NCBI GenBank assembly: GCA_022510485.1
Contig: JAFLTI010000003.1
Location: 32,405 to 96,404 of the forward strand
Direction of reading: 5' to 3'
Origin: Lentimicrobiaceae bacterium
GTDB taxonomy: Bacteria > Bacteroidota > Bacteroidia > Bacteroidales > P3
Length of the DNA stretch: 64,000 nucleotides
In this document: positions 51,061 through 64,000 of the stretch, in pieces
Numbering within the stretch: position 1 is the first letter of the stretch
Layout: the number at the start of each line of letters is the position of its first letter
The notes under the pieces: generated by a model
Database searches by the model: none
What the model was told of the DNA's origin: nothing
The model's input: the letters and a program-made list of their open reading frames with translations, nothing else
Translations under genes and position numbers: made by a program

Positions 51061-51444
51061 ATGGCAGATATTAAAGCTATCGCAGAACAATTGGTTGGTT
51101 TAACCGTTAAGGAAGTTAAAGAGTTGGCCGACGTATTGAAAACCGAATACGGAATCGAACCCGCAGCCGCAGCTGTGGCTGTTGCAGCTCCCGCTGCCGG
51201 TGGTGCCGCTGCCGGTGGTGCCGCTGAAGAAAAAACTCACTTCGATGTTATCTTGAAGTCGGGCGGTGCCAACAAATTGGCAGTCGTTAAGTTGGTTAAG
51301 GAATTGGCTAGCCTCGGCTTGAAAGAAGCTAAGGAACTCGTTGACGGTGCTCCCAAGCCCGTTAAGGAAGGCATCAGCAAGGCAGAAGCCGAAGCTTTGA
51401 AGAAGAGCTTGGAAGAAGCCGGTGCCGAAGTTGAAATGAAATAA
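51061..51444 (+). CDS. rplL: Ribosomal protein L7/L12
   Basis: A 127-residue stalk protein. The N-terminal dimerisation helices are joined by a flexible Ala/Gly hinge ([16 protein letters not shown], about 45-60) to the C-terminal domain with [33 protein letters not shown]. It is followed by a terminator-like structure before rpoB. Confidence 0.98.
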   Translation: MADIKAIAEQLVGLTVKEVKELADVLKTEYGIEPAAAAVAVAAPAAGGAAAGGAAEEKTHFDVILKSGGANKLAVVKLVKELASLGLKEAKELVDGAPKPVKEGISKAEAEALKKSLEEAGAEVEMK

Positions 51445-51466
51445 TTTTAACCTTATCGGTTCCCGA

Positions 51467-51507
51467 ACATGAGGGGGAAGGGTCTATCCGCCCCCCTCGT
51501 GTTTTTT
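51467..51507 (+). terminator. Terminator/attenuator between rplL and rpoB
   Basis: ACATGAGGGGG (51467-51477) pairs with CCCCCTCGTGT (51492-51502; one wobble or mismatch), followed by six T. A partial stop here would lower rpoBC relative to ribosomal proteins, as known in E. coli. Confidence 0.85.
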
Positions 51508-51554
51508 GCGTATATAACCCCCTGTTCCTAAACGTTTATTAAAAACCTACTACT

Positions 51555-55367
<3,813 letters not shown>

Positions 55368-55400
55368 TATTTTGTTAAATATTCAATTTTGCAGCATAAT

Positions 55401-58400
55401 ATGGCGTCAAAAAAAGAAGGTCCGGTAACGTTGGACTTCAACAAAATCACCATCAGCTTGGCTTCTCCCGAAACCATCTTGGAGCGTTCGCACGGAGAAG
55501 TTACCAAGCCGGAGACCATCAATTACCGCACATATAAACCCGAAAGCGACGGGCTTTTCTGCGAAAGGATTTTCGGTCCTACCAAAGACTGGGAATGTCA
55601 TTGCGGAAAATACAAGAGAATCCGCTATAAAGGCATTGTCTGCGACCGTTGCGGGGTGGAAGTAACCGAAAAGAAAGTGCGTCGTGAGCGTATGGGACAC
55701 ATTCAGTTGGTAGTTCCGGTGGCGCATATCTGGTTTTTCCGTTCCCTTCCCAATAAAATAGGGGCTTTGTTAGGTATTCAGACCAAAAAGTTAGAGTCGA
55801 TTATCTACTACGAAAAGTACGTGGTTATTCAACCCGGTGTAAAGGAAGCCGACGGCGTGGAACGCTTGCAGTTCCTTTCTGAAGAGGAATACTATGCCAT
55901 TATGGATTCTCTGCCCGCCGACAATGCGCTTTTGGACGATGAAGATCCCAACAAGTTCATTGCCAAGATGGGCGGTGAGGCTTTGTACGATTTATTGAGA
56001 AAAATCGACTTAGACGCCCTCTCGTATGAGTTGCGCGACAAGGCGAACAACGAAACCTCCCAGCAACGCAAGCAGGAAGCGCTTAAACGCTTAAACGTGG
56101 TGGAAGCTTTCCGCGACGCCCAGACCCGCGTGGAAAACCGTCCCGAATGGATGATTATGAAAGTGATTCCGGTTATTCCGCCCGATTTGCGCCCCTTGGT
56201 GCCTCTCGACGGAGGCCGTTTTGCCACTTCCGACTTGAACGACCTTTACCGCAGGGTTATCATCCGCAACAACCGTCTTAAAAAACTTATCGAAATCAAG
56301 GCTCCCGATGTAATCATGCGCAACGAAAAGCGTATGTTGCAGGAAGCGGTAGACTCCCTGTTCGATAACTCGCGCAAGGCTCGTTCTTCCAAGAGCGAGG
56401 GAGCGAGAATGCTCAAATCCTTGTCCGATAGCTTGAAAGGCAAGCAAGGCCGTTTCCGTCAGAACCTGCTCGGTAAACGTGTAGACTACTCCGGTCGTTC
56501 GGTTATCGTGGTAGGTCCCGACTTGAAGATGAACGAAATGGGCTTGCCTAAGGATATGGCGGCGGAACTCTACAAACCGTTCATCATTCGCAAGATGCTG
56601 GAACGCGGTATCGTAAAGACCGTGAAATCGGCTAAGAAAATCGTAGAACGCAAGGACCCCGTAGTTTGGGACATCCTTGAAAACATATTGAAAGGTCATC
56701 CCGTTCTGATGAACCGAGCCCCGACCTTGCACCGTTTGGGTATTCAGGCATTCCAGCCCAAACTTATCGAAGGAAAGGCAATGCGTCTGCACCCCTTGTG
56801 CTGTACCGCGTTCAACGCCGACTTTGACGGGGACCAGATGGCTGTTCACGTACCTCTGGGCAATGCCGCCATTTTGGAAGCCCAGCTGTTGATGCTGGCA
56901 TCTCACAATATCTTGAACCCCGCCAACGGCGCGCCTATCACCGTTCCCTCACAGGATATGGTTTTGGGCTTGTACTACCTTACCAAGGGTCGCAAGTCCG
57001 AAGGCGACGATGTGGTAAAAGGCGAAGGCACCATTTTCTATTCTGCCGAAGAAGCCATTATAGCCCACAACGAAAAACGTGCCGACTTGCATGCTTGGGT
57101 AAAGATTCGCCGCGAAGGTGAAGACGGCAAGCCCGAACTGTTGGAAACCACCGTGGGACGTATCCTGTTCAATCAGGTGGTGCCCAAAGAACACGGCTAT
57201 ATCAACGAAGTGCTTACCAAAAAGTCGTTGCGCGATATTATTTCCGCCGTACTCAAGAAATGCGGTATGTCTAAAACCGTAAAATTCTTGGACGACATCA
57301 AGAATATGGGCTACAAGACCGCTTTCAAGGGCAGTCTTTCGTTCAACTTGGGCGACGTGATCATTCCGAAGGTAAAAGAAGAGCTCATTGCCAAAGCCAA
57401 CGACGACGTAGACGAGGTAATGAACAACTACAACCTCGGTTTTATTACCAATAACGAACGTTACAACCAGATTATCGACATCTGGACACATACCAACAAC
57501 AAGCTTACCAACGCGGTGATGAAGCAGCTTTCGTCTGACCGTCAGGGATTCAACCCCGTTTACATGATGTTGGATTCCGGAGCGCGTGGTTCTAAGGAAC
57601 AGATCCGTCAGCTTTGCGGTATGCGTGGTCTTATGGCTAAGCCGCAGAAAGCCGGTGTTGCCGGTGGCGAAATCATCGAAAACCCGATTTTGTCTAACTT
57701 TAAGGAAGGTCTTTCGGTATTGGAATACTTCATCTCCACGCACGGTGCCCGCAAGGGTCTTGCCGATACGGCTTTGAAGACTGCCGATGCCGGTTACCTG
57801 ACCCGTCGTCTGGTAGACGTTTCGCAAGACGTTATCATTTCCGAAGACGACTGCCATACCCAGCGCGGCTTGATTGCCACCGCCCTGAAGAAGAACGACG
57901 ATGTGGTGGAATCCCTCTACGAACGTATTTTGGGTAGAACCACTATCGACGACGTGATTCATCCGCAAACCGGCAAACTTATTGTAAAGGCGGGCGAAGA
58001 AATTACCGAAGAAATTGCACGCGAAATCGAAGAATCGCCTATCGAAGAAGTAGAAATCCGCTCGGTACTTACCTGCGAATCCAAACACGGGGTTTGCGCC
58101 AAGTGCTACGGACGAAACCTTGCCACCAACAAGATGGTTCAGAAAGGCGAAGCGGTGGGCGTTATCGCAGCCCAGTCTATCGGTGAACCCGGTACGCAGC
58201 TTACCTTGCGTACGTTCCACGTCGGTGGGGTTGCCGGAGGCAGCAGCATTATGTCCAGCATTACCGCCGCTTACGACGGGGTGCTCGAAATCGACGAATT
58301 GCGCAGCGTTTCGCATACCACCGAAGAAAAGGGCAAACACGAAATGGTTATCGGACGTTCTGCCGAAATGCGTATCGTTGACCCCAATACCAAGGCGGTG

Positions 58401-59675
58401 CTCACCACGGCGAACATTCCCTACGGTTCCGCCCTGTATGTGGCTTCGGGAACTACGGTAAAGGCTGGTACCTTGATTGCCGATTGGGATCCGTACAACG
58501 CCGTTATCGTTTCGGAATACTCCGGTAAGTTCTCCTTGCAGAACATGATAGAAAACGTAACCTACCGCGAAAGTTCCGACGACCAGACTGGTTACAGGGA
58601 CCGTATCATCATCGAATCGCGTCAAAAGTCAAAAACGCCTTCTATCAATATCGTAGATGCCAGCGGCAATATCCTCAAGATTTACGATATTCCCGTAGGT
58701 GCTCACGTACAGCTTGACGACGACAGCAAGATCAAGGCAGGGGATATTCTTGCCAAGATTCCCCGCTCTTTCGGCAAGTCGGGCGATATTACGGGAGGTC
58801 TTCCCCGCGTTACCGAATTGTTTGAAGCCCGTAACCCGTCGGATCCCGCAGTGGTGGCAGAAATCGACGGTAGTGTCAGCTTCGGCAAGAAATCCAAACG
58901 CGGTCATCGCGAAATCATCATCACCTCCAAGATGGGCGATGAAAAATCCTACCAGATACCTACCTCCAAGCAGATTCTGGCACAGGAAAACGACTACGTG
59001 AAAGCCGGTACGCCGCTTTCGGAAGGAGCTATTACGCCTGCCGACATCTTGGCTATCAAGGGCCCGATGAAGGTTCAGGAATATATCGTGAACGAAATTC
59101 AGGAAGTATATCGTCTGCAAGGTGTAAAGATTAACGACAAGCACTTTGAAGTAATTGTCCGTCAGATGATGCGCAAGGTTGAAATCATTGATCCGGGCGA
59201 TACCAACTTCTTGGAAGGCGAACACGTGAACAAGGTGGATTTTGTAGAAGTGAACGACCGCATCTACAGCGAAAAAGTAGTGGTGGATGCCGGCGAATCC
59301 GAAAACCTGAAAGTAGGTCAGATTGTTTCGGCAAGGGCTTTGCGCGACGAAAACTCGGTATTGCGCCGCAAGGGGCTTAAGCTGGTGGAAGTTCGGGATG
59401 CCCGTCCGGCTACGGCACGTCAGATACTGCAAGGTATTACGCGCGCTTCGTTGCAGGTTCGCAGCTTCCTTTCCGCCGCTTCTTTCCAAGAAACCACCAA
59501 GGTGCTTACCGATGCGGCTGTGAGCGGCAAGGTAGACTATTTGGAAGGCTTGAAGGAAAACGTTTTGGTAGGACACCTCATTCCTGCCGGTACGGGTCTT
59601 GACGCTTACCGAGGCAATGTGGTTTATTCTACCGAAGAATATGCCCAGCTGCAAGAAGCTGCCAATCACGAATAA
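55401..59675 (+). CDS. rpoC: RNA polymerase beta' subunit
   Basis: A 1424-residue subunit with the catalytic [15 protein letters not shown]. The N-terminal zinc site is [19 protein letters not shown] and the second zinc site is [16 protein letters not shown]. The bridge helix and trigger loop region includes [25 protein letters not shown] at 55401 ([12 protein letters not shown]) is chosen over TTG at 55389. The end is followed 3 bases later by a small DUF3467 gene. Confidence 0.98.
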   Translation: MASKKEGPVTLDFNKITISLASPETILERSHGEVTKPETINYRTYKPESDGLFCERIFGPTKDWECHCGKYKRIRYKGIVCDRCGVEVTEKKVRRERMGHIQLVVPVAHIWFFRSLPNKIGALLGIQTKKLESIIYYEKYVVIQPGVKEADGVERLQFLSEEEYYAIMDSLPADNALLDDEDPNKFIAKMGGEALYDLLRKIDLDALSYELRDKANNETSQQRKQEALKRLNVVEAFRDAQTRVENRPEWMIMKVIPVIPPDLRPLVPLDGGRFATSDLNDLYRRVIIRNNRLKKLIEIKAPDVIMRNEKRMLQEAVDSLFDNSRKARSSKSEGARMLKSLSDSLKGKQGRFRQNLLGKRVDYSGRSVIVVGPDLKMNEMGLPKDMAAELYKPFIIRKMLERGIVKTVKSAKKIVERKDPVVWDILENILKGHPVLMNRAPTLHRLGIQAFQPKLIEGKAMRLHPLCCTAFNADFDGDQMAVHVPLGNAAILEAQLLMLASHNILNPANGAPITVPSQDMVLGLYYLTKGRKSEGDDVVKGEGTIFYSAEEAIIAHNEKRADLHAWVKIRREGEDGKPELLETTVGRILFNQVVPKEHGYINEVLTKKSLRDIISAVLKKCGMSKTVKFLDDIKNMGYKTAFKGSLSFNLGDVIIPKVKEELIAKANDDVDEVMNNYNLGFITNNERYNQIIDIWTHTNNKLTNAVMKQLSSDRQGFNPVYMMLDSGARGSKEQIRQLCGMRGLMAKPQKAGVAGGEIIENPILSNFKEGLSVLEYFISTHGARKGLADTALKTADAGYLTRRLVDVSQDVIISEDDCHTQRGLIATALKKNDDVVESLYERILGRTTIDDVIHPQTGKLIVKAGEEITEEIAREIEESPIEEVEIRSVLTCESKHGVCAKCYGRNLATNKMVQKGEAVGVIAAQSIGEPGTQLTLRTFHVGGVAGGSSIMSSITAAYDGVLEIDELRSVSHTTEEKGKHEMVIGRSAEMRIVDPNTKAVLTTANIPYGSALYVASGTTVKAGTLIADWDPYNAVIVSEYSGKFSLQNMIENVTYRESSDDQTGYRDRIIIESRQKSKTPSINIVDASGNILKIYDIPVGAHVQLDDDSKIKAGDILAKIPRSFGKSGDITGGLPRVTELFEARNPSDPAVVAEIDGSVSFGKKSKRGHREIIITSKMGDEKSYQIPTSKQILAQENDYVKAGTPLSEGAITPADILAIKGPMKVQEYIVNEIQEVYRLQGVKINDKHFEVIVRQMMRKVEIIDPGDTNFLEGEHVNKVDFVEVNDRIYSEKVVVDAGESENLKVGQIVSARALRDENSVLRRKGLKLVEVRDARPATARQILQGITRASLQVRSFLSAASFQETTKVLTDAAVSGKVDYLEGLKENVLVGHLIPAGTGLDAYRGNVVYSTEEYAQLQEAANHE

Positions 59676-59678
59676 ACT

Positions 59679-59984
59679 ATGGAAAAGAAAAACAATCAGA
59701 AAATAGAACTGGAGTTGACCCCCGATGTGGCGGACGGCATTTATTCCAATCTGGCGCTCATAACGCATTCCCAGTCGGAATTTGTGGTAGACTTTACTAC
59801 CGTGATGCCGGGTGTGGCTAAGGCACGTGTAAAATCGCGTGTGATTCTCACGCCTCAGCACGCCAAACGCCTGATGAAGGCGTTGAGCGATAATATCCGC
59901 CGCTACGAAAATATGTTCGGAGCCATCGAAGAACGCGAGCCTATTCCGACTTCGTTTCTGAATACGCCCACTACGGAGGCATAA
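59679..59984 (+). CDS. DUF3467 protein
   Basis: A 101-residue protein of the DUF3467 family: IELELTPDVADGIYSNLALITHSQSEFVVDFTTVMPG, then KARVKSRVILTPQHAKRLMKALSDNIRRYE. It begins 3 bases after rpoC and shares its terminator, so it is co-transcribed with RNA polymerase. Such small genes beside rpoC are common in Bacteroidota. The function is unknown; a role near RNA polymerase is suggested by context alone. Confidence 0.88.
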   Translation: MEKKNNQKIELELTPDVADGIYSNLALITHSQSEFVVDFTTVMPGVAKARVKSRVILTPQHAKRLMKALSDNIRRYENMFGAIEEREPIPTSFLNTPTTEA

Positions 59985-60004
59985 ACACGTTTTTCTACCA
60001 ATAT

Positions 60005-60043
60005 AAGGAGGGGCTTCGCCAAAGGCGAAGCCCCTCCTTTATT
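60005..60043. terminator. Bidirectional terminator between the rpoBC operon and recR
   Basis: AAGGAGGGGCTTCGCC, loop AAA, GGCGAAGCCCCTCCTT: a perfect 16-bp stem followed by TTTATTT on the plus strand and preceded by A-rich sequence, which serves the convergent recR. Confidence 0.93.
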
Positions 60044-60052
60044 TACCCCAAA

Positions 60053-60661
60053 CTATAATTTGAATTCTACGCGGTTAGACAGGGAGCGACCCAAAGTGAG
60101 TTCGTCGGTATATTCCAAATCGTCGCCTATGGCGATGCCTTTTGCCAAGGTGGTTACCTTTACAGCAATGTCCTTTAACTGACGGAAGATATAGAAAGCG
60201 GAAGTATCGCCCTCGGGCGTTGCGGGCAGTGCCAAAATTACTTCCTGCACATTTTCCCTTTGCAGGCGTTCTCCCAAACCGGCAATGTTGAGCTGGGAGG
60301 GGCTGATTCCTGCCAAGGGATTGATAAGCCCGCCCAATACGTGATACAATCCGTTATAGATACCTGTGTTTTCGAGAGCCATTACATCCCTTACGTCGCT
60401 TACCACGCACAGCAGGCTGCGGTCTCGTTTGGGCGAGGCGCAGATAGGACAGGTTTCGGAATCCGAAATATTATGGCAATGCTTGCAGTAGCGTATATTG
60501 TTGCGGAAATCTATAAGCGTGGTGCCGAATTTCTCTACCATCTGACGGTCTTGCGAAAGCAGAAAGAGAGCCAGACGTAGGGCGGTCTTGCGTCCTATGC
60601 CGGGCAGACGGTTGAGTTCGTCAACGGCGTTTTCCAGCAGTTTAAGCGATATGTTGTCCAT
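60053..60661 (-). CDS. recR: Recombination protein RecR
   Basis: A 202-residue protein of the RecFOR gap-repair pathway. LENAVDELNRLPGIGRKTALRLALFLL is the helix-hairpin-helix; CKHCHNISDSETCPIC is the zinc finger; LCVVSDVRDVMALENTGIYNGLYHVLGG is the Toprim domain. Start MDNISLKLL at 60661 is chosen; the track start 39 codons upstream would run through the divergent promoter. Confidence 0.96.
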   Translation of the reverse strand: MDNISLKLLENAVDELNRLPGIGRKTALRLALFLLSQDRQMVEKFGTTLIDFRNNIRYCKHCHNISDSETCPICASPKRDRSLLCVVSDVRDVMALENTGIYNGLYHVLGGLINPLAGISPSQLNIAGLGERLQRENVQEVILALPATPEGDTSAFYIFRQLKDIAVKVTTLAKGIAIGDDLEYTDELTLGRSLSNRVEFKL

Positions 60662-60695
60662 AAACGGATGATTGCAACGCGAAAATACAACAAAG

Positions 60696-60726
60696 TTGCC
60701 GTAGCGTAAAAATATTGCTACATTTG
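60696..60726 (+). promoter_or_regulatory. Promoter of the M2-like lipoprotein/symporter operon
   Basis: TTGC (60696-60699), 19 bases, TACATTTG (60719-60726), 24 bases before the ATG. A minus-strand CAACTTTG (60698-60691), possibly the recR -7 box, overlaps its -33 box. Confidence 0.65.
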
Positions 60727-60750
60727 TTGCTGTGCCTAACAAAATAAGAT

Positions 60751-62364
60751 ATGCGGAACCTATTTTTTTTGTTTGCATTATCCGTTCTTTTTGTTGCTTG
60801 CGGCAGTTCCGAAAAAAAGGCGGAATCGGGCTTGATTTCTTTTATCGTACGCCACGAAAACACGGTTGTGCCCCTGTCGGAACAAATAGATCGGGCGTTT
60901 TGGGAATATGCGCAAACAGGTTCGGAATCCGTCAGGAAAAAAATAGATTCGCTGGAGGCACTTAAGGCAAGGCATCTCCATAACGAAAAAAGTTTTTCCT
61001 ATCTTCAGCAGCTCAAGAACAAAGGCATTATCCACGACGAATACCTGCAACGCCAGTTAGAGATTCTCCATAGGCAGTATCTGTTTTATCAAGCCGATTT
61101 GGATTTGCAGGAAAGGGTAAGGCTTCTTCAATCCTATCTTAAAAACAAAGTTTGGAAAACAACGAAAGAGGCGCAGGCTTGTGCGCTTGACAGTTCGGAA
61201 ATGGTTGGATTCATTTGCCGAAGGGCAATGAAAGACAGTTTAATGCTCTTGGTTAAATTGCGCAACGAATGGGCGCGTCAAACCGGTTTTTCGGATTATT
61301 ATGCCTTGCAGTTTTTCTTAAATGAACAGGAGCCTGAACAGATAGACAGTCTTTTTGCCGAGTTGGAACGCCAAACCGATTCGGCTTATCGGCTCATAAA
61401 ACAGGATGTTCACTATTCGAGGCATTATCGGGGCGTTTTCTCACAATATGGCCAACGTTACGACAACATAAGACGGAACAATATCTATGCCTATGTGAAT
61501 ATGCCACACCTTGCCGTGCGTTTTTTTTCGGGCATCGGCTTTGAATTAGAAGGCGTGATGTCAAACAGTGACCTTTCGCCGGACGATGCCAAACTGCCGA
61601 TTATGCGCTGTGCTTCCATAGACCGTAAAAACGATGTTCGCCTGATAGGGGAACTGCATGGCACGGAAACCGATATGTTGAGGCTGCTTGCCTGCTGCGG
61701 CGAAGCGGTTTATTGGGAAAATATACCGAATACCTTGCCCTATTTGTTGCGGACTCCTTCTTCGTTTATGTTGCAGGTGGGCGTGGCTTCTTTTTTCTCC
61801 CGTTTGGTGGGCTATCCCGACTGGCTTTTGGATATGGGCGTGTTTTCGGCGGGGCAGGCAGGGGCATTGCGCGGTTCCACCCATCGCGAGTTTGTAAGGG
61901 AACAGCTGTACTTTTGCCGTTGGGCTTTGATGATGTACCATTTTGAACGGGAATTGTATGCCAATCCCGACAGGAATCTTTCTGTAGTGTGGGCCGATTT
62001 ATACCGCCGATACATAGGGCAGGCGCGCGAAGAGGAAATAAAATGTGAAAAAAACAGGGGCTGCACCTATCAGGAATGGATTTCTGAACCTTATTTTGTG
62101 CTGGATGTGTGCAGAATACATCATTATTTAATGGCGGAACTCTGGGCGGCGCAGGTAATGGACTATCTGTGCGAAGCCCATCCCAAAATAGGTAATCCCT
62201 GCAACCCGGCATTGGTGGGCAACAAAGAGGTGGGCGCGTATTTCAAAAAATATGTTTTTGAACCGGGAGCCGTAATCCGTTGGGATACACTTACCCGCCG
62301 TGCCACCGGCAGCGAGCTGTCGGTAGAAAGTTTTGTTGAACAGTTTTGTAAAATAGAGGAATGA
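60751..62364 (+). CDS. Lipoprotein related to peptidase family M2, zinc site lost
   Basis: A 537-residue exported lipoprotein (signal and lipobox LFVAC17). Over most of its length it follows the order of peptidyl-dipeptidase A (M2) proteins: LRNEWARQTGFSDYYAL, IMRCASIDRKNDVRLIGELHGTETDMLRLLACCGEAVYW, SSFMLQVGVASFF, SEPYFVLDVCRIHHYLMAELWAAQ and NKEVGAYFKKYVFEPG. Where M2 enzymes have HHEMGH this protein reads ACCGEA (314-319), and where they have GFHEAIGD it reads SFMLQVGV, so all three zinc ligands and the catalytic Glu are missing. A binding rather than peptidase role is inferred. It overlaps the symporter gene by ATGA. Confidence 0.75.
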   Translation: MRNLFFLFALSVLFVACGSSEKKAESGLISFIVRHENTVVPLSEQIDRAFWEYAQTGSESVRKKIDSLEALKARHLHNEKSFSYLQQLKNKGIIHDEYLQRQLEILHRQYLFYQADLDLQERVRLLQSYLKNKVWKTTKEAQACALDSSEMVGFICRRAMKDSLMLLVKLRNEWARQTGFSDYYALQFFLNEQEPEQIDSLFAELERQTDSAYRLIKQDVHYSRHYRGVFSQYGQRYDNIRRNNIYAYVNMPHLAVRFFSGIGFELEGVMSNSDLSPDDAKLPIMRCASIDRKNDVRLIGELHGTETDMLRLLACCGEAVYWENIPNTLPYLLRTPSSFMLQVGVASFFSRLVGYPDWLLDMGVFSAGQAGALRGSTHREFVREQLYFCRWALMMYHFERELYANPDRNLSVVWADLYRRYIGQAREEEIKCEKNRGCTYQEWISEPYFVLDVCRIHHYLMAELWAAQVMDYLCEAHPKIGNPCNPALVGNKEVGAYFKKYVFEPGAVIRWDTLTRRATGSELSVESFVEQFCKIEE

Positions 62365-63797
62365 CCCCTGCGCTTATAGGAATCGTTTTTGTAGCCTATA
62401 CGGCTCTTTTATTCTTGATAGCCTTTTTTACAGGCAAGAAAGCCGGAGACGAAGCATATTACAGAGGCAATCGCCGTTCCCCTTGGTTCGTGGTGGCTTA
62501 CGGTATGGTGGGAGCTTCGCTTTCGGGCGTTACCTTTATGTCGGTGCCGGGCAATGTGCTTAGGGAAAATTTTTACTATATCCCTATGGTATTAGGCTTT
62601 GTTGCCGGTTATGCGGTTATTGCCAAAGTGCTGCTGCCCATTTACTATCGTCTTAACCTTACCTCTATCTACGGATATCTGGATATGCGTTTCGGCTTGC
62701 GGTCGTATAAGAGCGGGGCGGCTTTTTTTCTGCTTTCGCGGAGTTTAGGGGCTACCTTGCGTATGTTTTTAGTGATAAGCGTGCTGTACGAATTTGTGTT
62801 CAAGGCGATGGGAATACCCTTCGGAGTGGCGGCGCTTGTCTTTATCCTGCTCATTTTGGGCTATACCTTTAGGGGCGGAATCAAAACCATTGTGTGGACC
62901 GATACCCTACAGACCACCTTTATGCTTGCCGCCGTAATCATTTCTATTATCTGCATTGCCCAAAGCATGGGCTGGAATTTGGGTCAAATGTTGGTGGCTG
63001 TAAAGGAAAGCCCCTTTTCACGTATGTTCGATACCGACCCTATGGCTCCGCGTTTCTTTGTAAAGCAGTTTGTGAGCGGGCTGTTCATAACCGTTACTAT
63101 GACCGGGCTGGATCAAGATATGATGCAGAAGAACCTCAGTTGCCGCAACATCAAAGACGCGCAAAAAAATATGTACACTTGCAGCGCGAGCATCTTGGTG
63201 ATGAACTTTTTCTTTTTGACCTTGGGCGCGATTTTGGGTTTGTTCGCGCAAAAATATGGCATTGTCTGCACCGATACCGACCAGCTTTTTCCCACCATCG
63301 CCATTCGTTACCTGCCCTCTATAGCCGGAATTACCTTTGTAATCGGGGTACTGTCTGCCGCCTATTCAAGTGCAGACGGAGCATTGACTGCCGTTACCAC
63401 GAGCTTTACGATAGATATTTTAGGCGTGGAACGCCGGGGGCTTTCTGAACAGAAGCGAAAAAAAGTGCGTTATATCGTACACTTCAGTATGGCTTTGCTG
63501 TTCTTGCTGCTCATCATCTTGTTCGATAAACTCAAGAACGATTCGGTAATCAATATGGTTTACGATATAGCCTCCTATACATACGGACCGCTCTTGGGGC
63601 TTTTTGTTGTAGGTATCTGCACGCGCTGGAAAGTAAACGACCGCCTTACCCCTATGGTGGTGATACTGGCGCCGATTCTTTCGTATGCCGTTAATGCTTT
63701 GTGCCGGATATGCTGGGGGTATCACTTCGGCTTTGAATTGCTGCTTCTCAACGGCTTATTAACGGTGGTCGGTTTATACGCAATCAGGAAAAAATAA
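62361..63797 (+). CDS. Sodium:solute symporter family (SSS) transporter
   Basis: A 478-residue membrane protein with about 13 helices and the LeuT-like fold of SSS carriers. YYRGNRRSPWFVVAYGMVGASLSGVTFMSVPG is the N-terminal signature with helix 1, GYTFRGGIKTIVWTDTLQTTFML holds the motif around helix 5, and VLSAAYSSADGALTAVTTSFTIDIL holds the Na2-site Ser/Ala helix 8. Substrate is unknown. Its ATG overlaps the stop of the M2-like lipoprotein, so the two may work together at the membrane. Confidence 0.9.
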   Translation: MTPALIGIVFVAYTALLFLIAFFTGKKAGDEAYYRGNRRSPWFVVAYGMVGASLSGVTFMSVPGNVLRENFYYIPMVLGFVAGYAVIAKVLLPIYYRLNLTSIYGYLDMRFGLRSYKSGAAFFLLSRSLGATLRMFLVISVLYEFVFKAMGIPFGVAALVFILLILGYTFRGGIKTIVWTDTLQTTFMLAAVIISIICIAQSMGWNLGQMLVAVKESPFSRMFDTDPMAPRFFVKQFVSGLFITVTMTGLDQDMMQKNLSCRNIKDAQKNMYTCSASILVMNFFFLTLGAILGLFAQKYGIVCTDTDQLFPTIAIRYLPSIAGITFVIGVLSAAYSSADGALTAVTTSFTIDILGVERRGLSEQKRKKVRYIVHFSMALLFLLLIILFDKLKNDSVINMVYDIASYTYGPLLGLFVVGICTRWKVNDRLTPMVVILAPILSYAVNALCRICWGYHFGFELLLLNGLLTVVGLYAIRKK

Positions 63798-63858
63798 ATT
63801 TTTTCTTTTTGACATACAGTTTGTTGTACGAGTTGAAAGAAAAAAAACGAGGGGAAAG

Positions 63859-63889
63859 TTTGTCAGTTTGAAAAACTGTCGTACCTTTG
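63859..63889 (+). promoter_or_regulatory. Strong promoter, probably of an rRNA operon
   Basis: TTTG (63859-63862), 19 bases, TACCTTTG (63882-63889), preceded by an A tract (GAAAGAAAAAAAACG). The spacer contains CAGTTT-GAA-AAACTG (63864-63878), a perfect inverted repeat between the two boxes. Confidence 0.85.
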
Positions 63890-64000
63890 CACTCCCATTT
63901 GCGAAGGAGACTTCAAAAATGGAGCGTACCGGCGGGCCTGCCGAGTGGCAGGAGGGAAGCCGGATCGAGTTCATTGACGTAATGGAGAGGAAAGAGCGAA
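63890..64000 (+). other. Probable pre-16S rRNA leader
   Basis: After the promoter no reading frame begins, and the end of the window reads GAGTTCATTGACGTAATGG followed by AGAGGAAAGAGCG, which looks like the boxA-containing leader found before 16S genes in this phylum. The rRNA itself is outside the window. Confidence 0.6.

Noticed and set aside
56949-58625. 558-codon antisense frame within rpoC (also 52242-53462 and 58629-59861 against rpoB/rpoC)
   Set aside because: Mirror frames produced by biased codon use in highly expressed genes; no promoter, no recognisable domain, composition unlike real proteins.
63788-63805. GAAAAAATAAATTTTTTC palindrome after the symporter as a terminator
   Set aside because: An all A/T stem is too weak to call with confidence.

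Overview
The window is a stretch of a Bacteroidales-type (Bacteroidota) chromosome. The evidence is the recurrent promoter form TTTG/TTGG - N18-20 - TAnnTTTG (best examples at 8250, 42165, 46414 and 63882), the near absence of Shine-Dalgarno use, Bacteroidota-typical families (DUF4290, HmuY/HmuR, imelysin plus di-haem oxidoreductase, a GldF-GldG type permease, VorB-type 2-oxoacid:ferredoxin oxidoreductase) and a MurA with Asp in place of the catalytic-loop Cys. The 2-oxoacid:ferredoxin oxidoreductase fits an anaerobic or micro-aerobic life style. I cannot name the species.

Layout. 1-8.14 kb (minus strand): a tightly overlapping operon lpxD-truB-DUF4290-murA-priA-pfkB-dusB; dusB runs off the left edge. 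8.2-13.7 kb (plus): SAM hydrolase family protein, a GldF-GldG fusion permease with its DUF4340-like partner, then dnaN. 13.7-16.5 kb: four-subunit 2-oxoacid:ferredoxin oxidoreductase closed by a terminator. 16.5-17.5 kb: a solitary RhuM-Fic/Doc gene. 17.6-20.4 kb: an MBOAT/AlgJ-like pair for glycan O-acetylation. 20.5-22.7 kb: solitary hutI and a bile-acid:Na+ symporter-like permease. 22.7-30.9 kb (minus): holA, tsaC, the SRP RNA gene, and a porin-imelysin-dihaem lipoprotein-CcsBA block that looks like a periplasmic iron/cytochrome module. 31-38.5 kb (plus): glycosyltransferase, MORN-like protein, typA, lipA, lipB, then a Stealth phosphotransferase and a GT92-like glycosyltransferase. 38.5-45 kb (minus): two tandem Stealth paralogues, a SulP transporter, and a haem-uptake pair hmuY-hmuR. 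45.1-46.2 kb: an acidic lipoprotein of unknown function.

46.4-60 kb is the core gene-expression cluster: trnT(TGT)-trnY-trnG(TCC)-trnT(GGT)-tuf-trnW-secE-nusG-rplKAJL-rpoBC and a DUF3467 gene. It keeps the thrU-tyrU-glyT-thrT-tufB order known from Escherichia coli. Two of its spacers (tuf-trnW and secE-nusG) are unusually long and rich in inverted repeats. 60-63.8 kb: convergent recR, a lipoprotein that is a degenerate member of peptidase family M2 with its zinc site lost, and an SSS-family symporter. The right end carries a strong promoter and what looks like the pre-16S leader of an rRNA operon starting just outside the window.

No CRISPR array, insertion sequence, integrase or prophage gene was seen. 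No gene-free stretch exceeds about 220 bases. The observations most worth following are the structured secE-nusG spacer, the zinc-less M2 lipoprotein with its symporter, the Met-rich/His-poor haem pair, the Stealth cluster and the porin-imelysin-dihaem operon.
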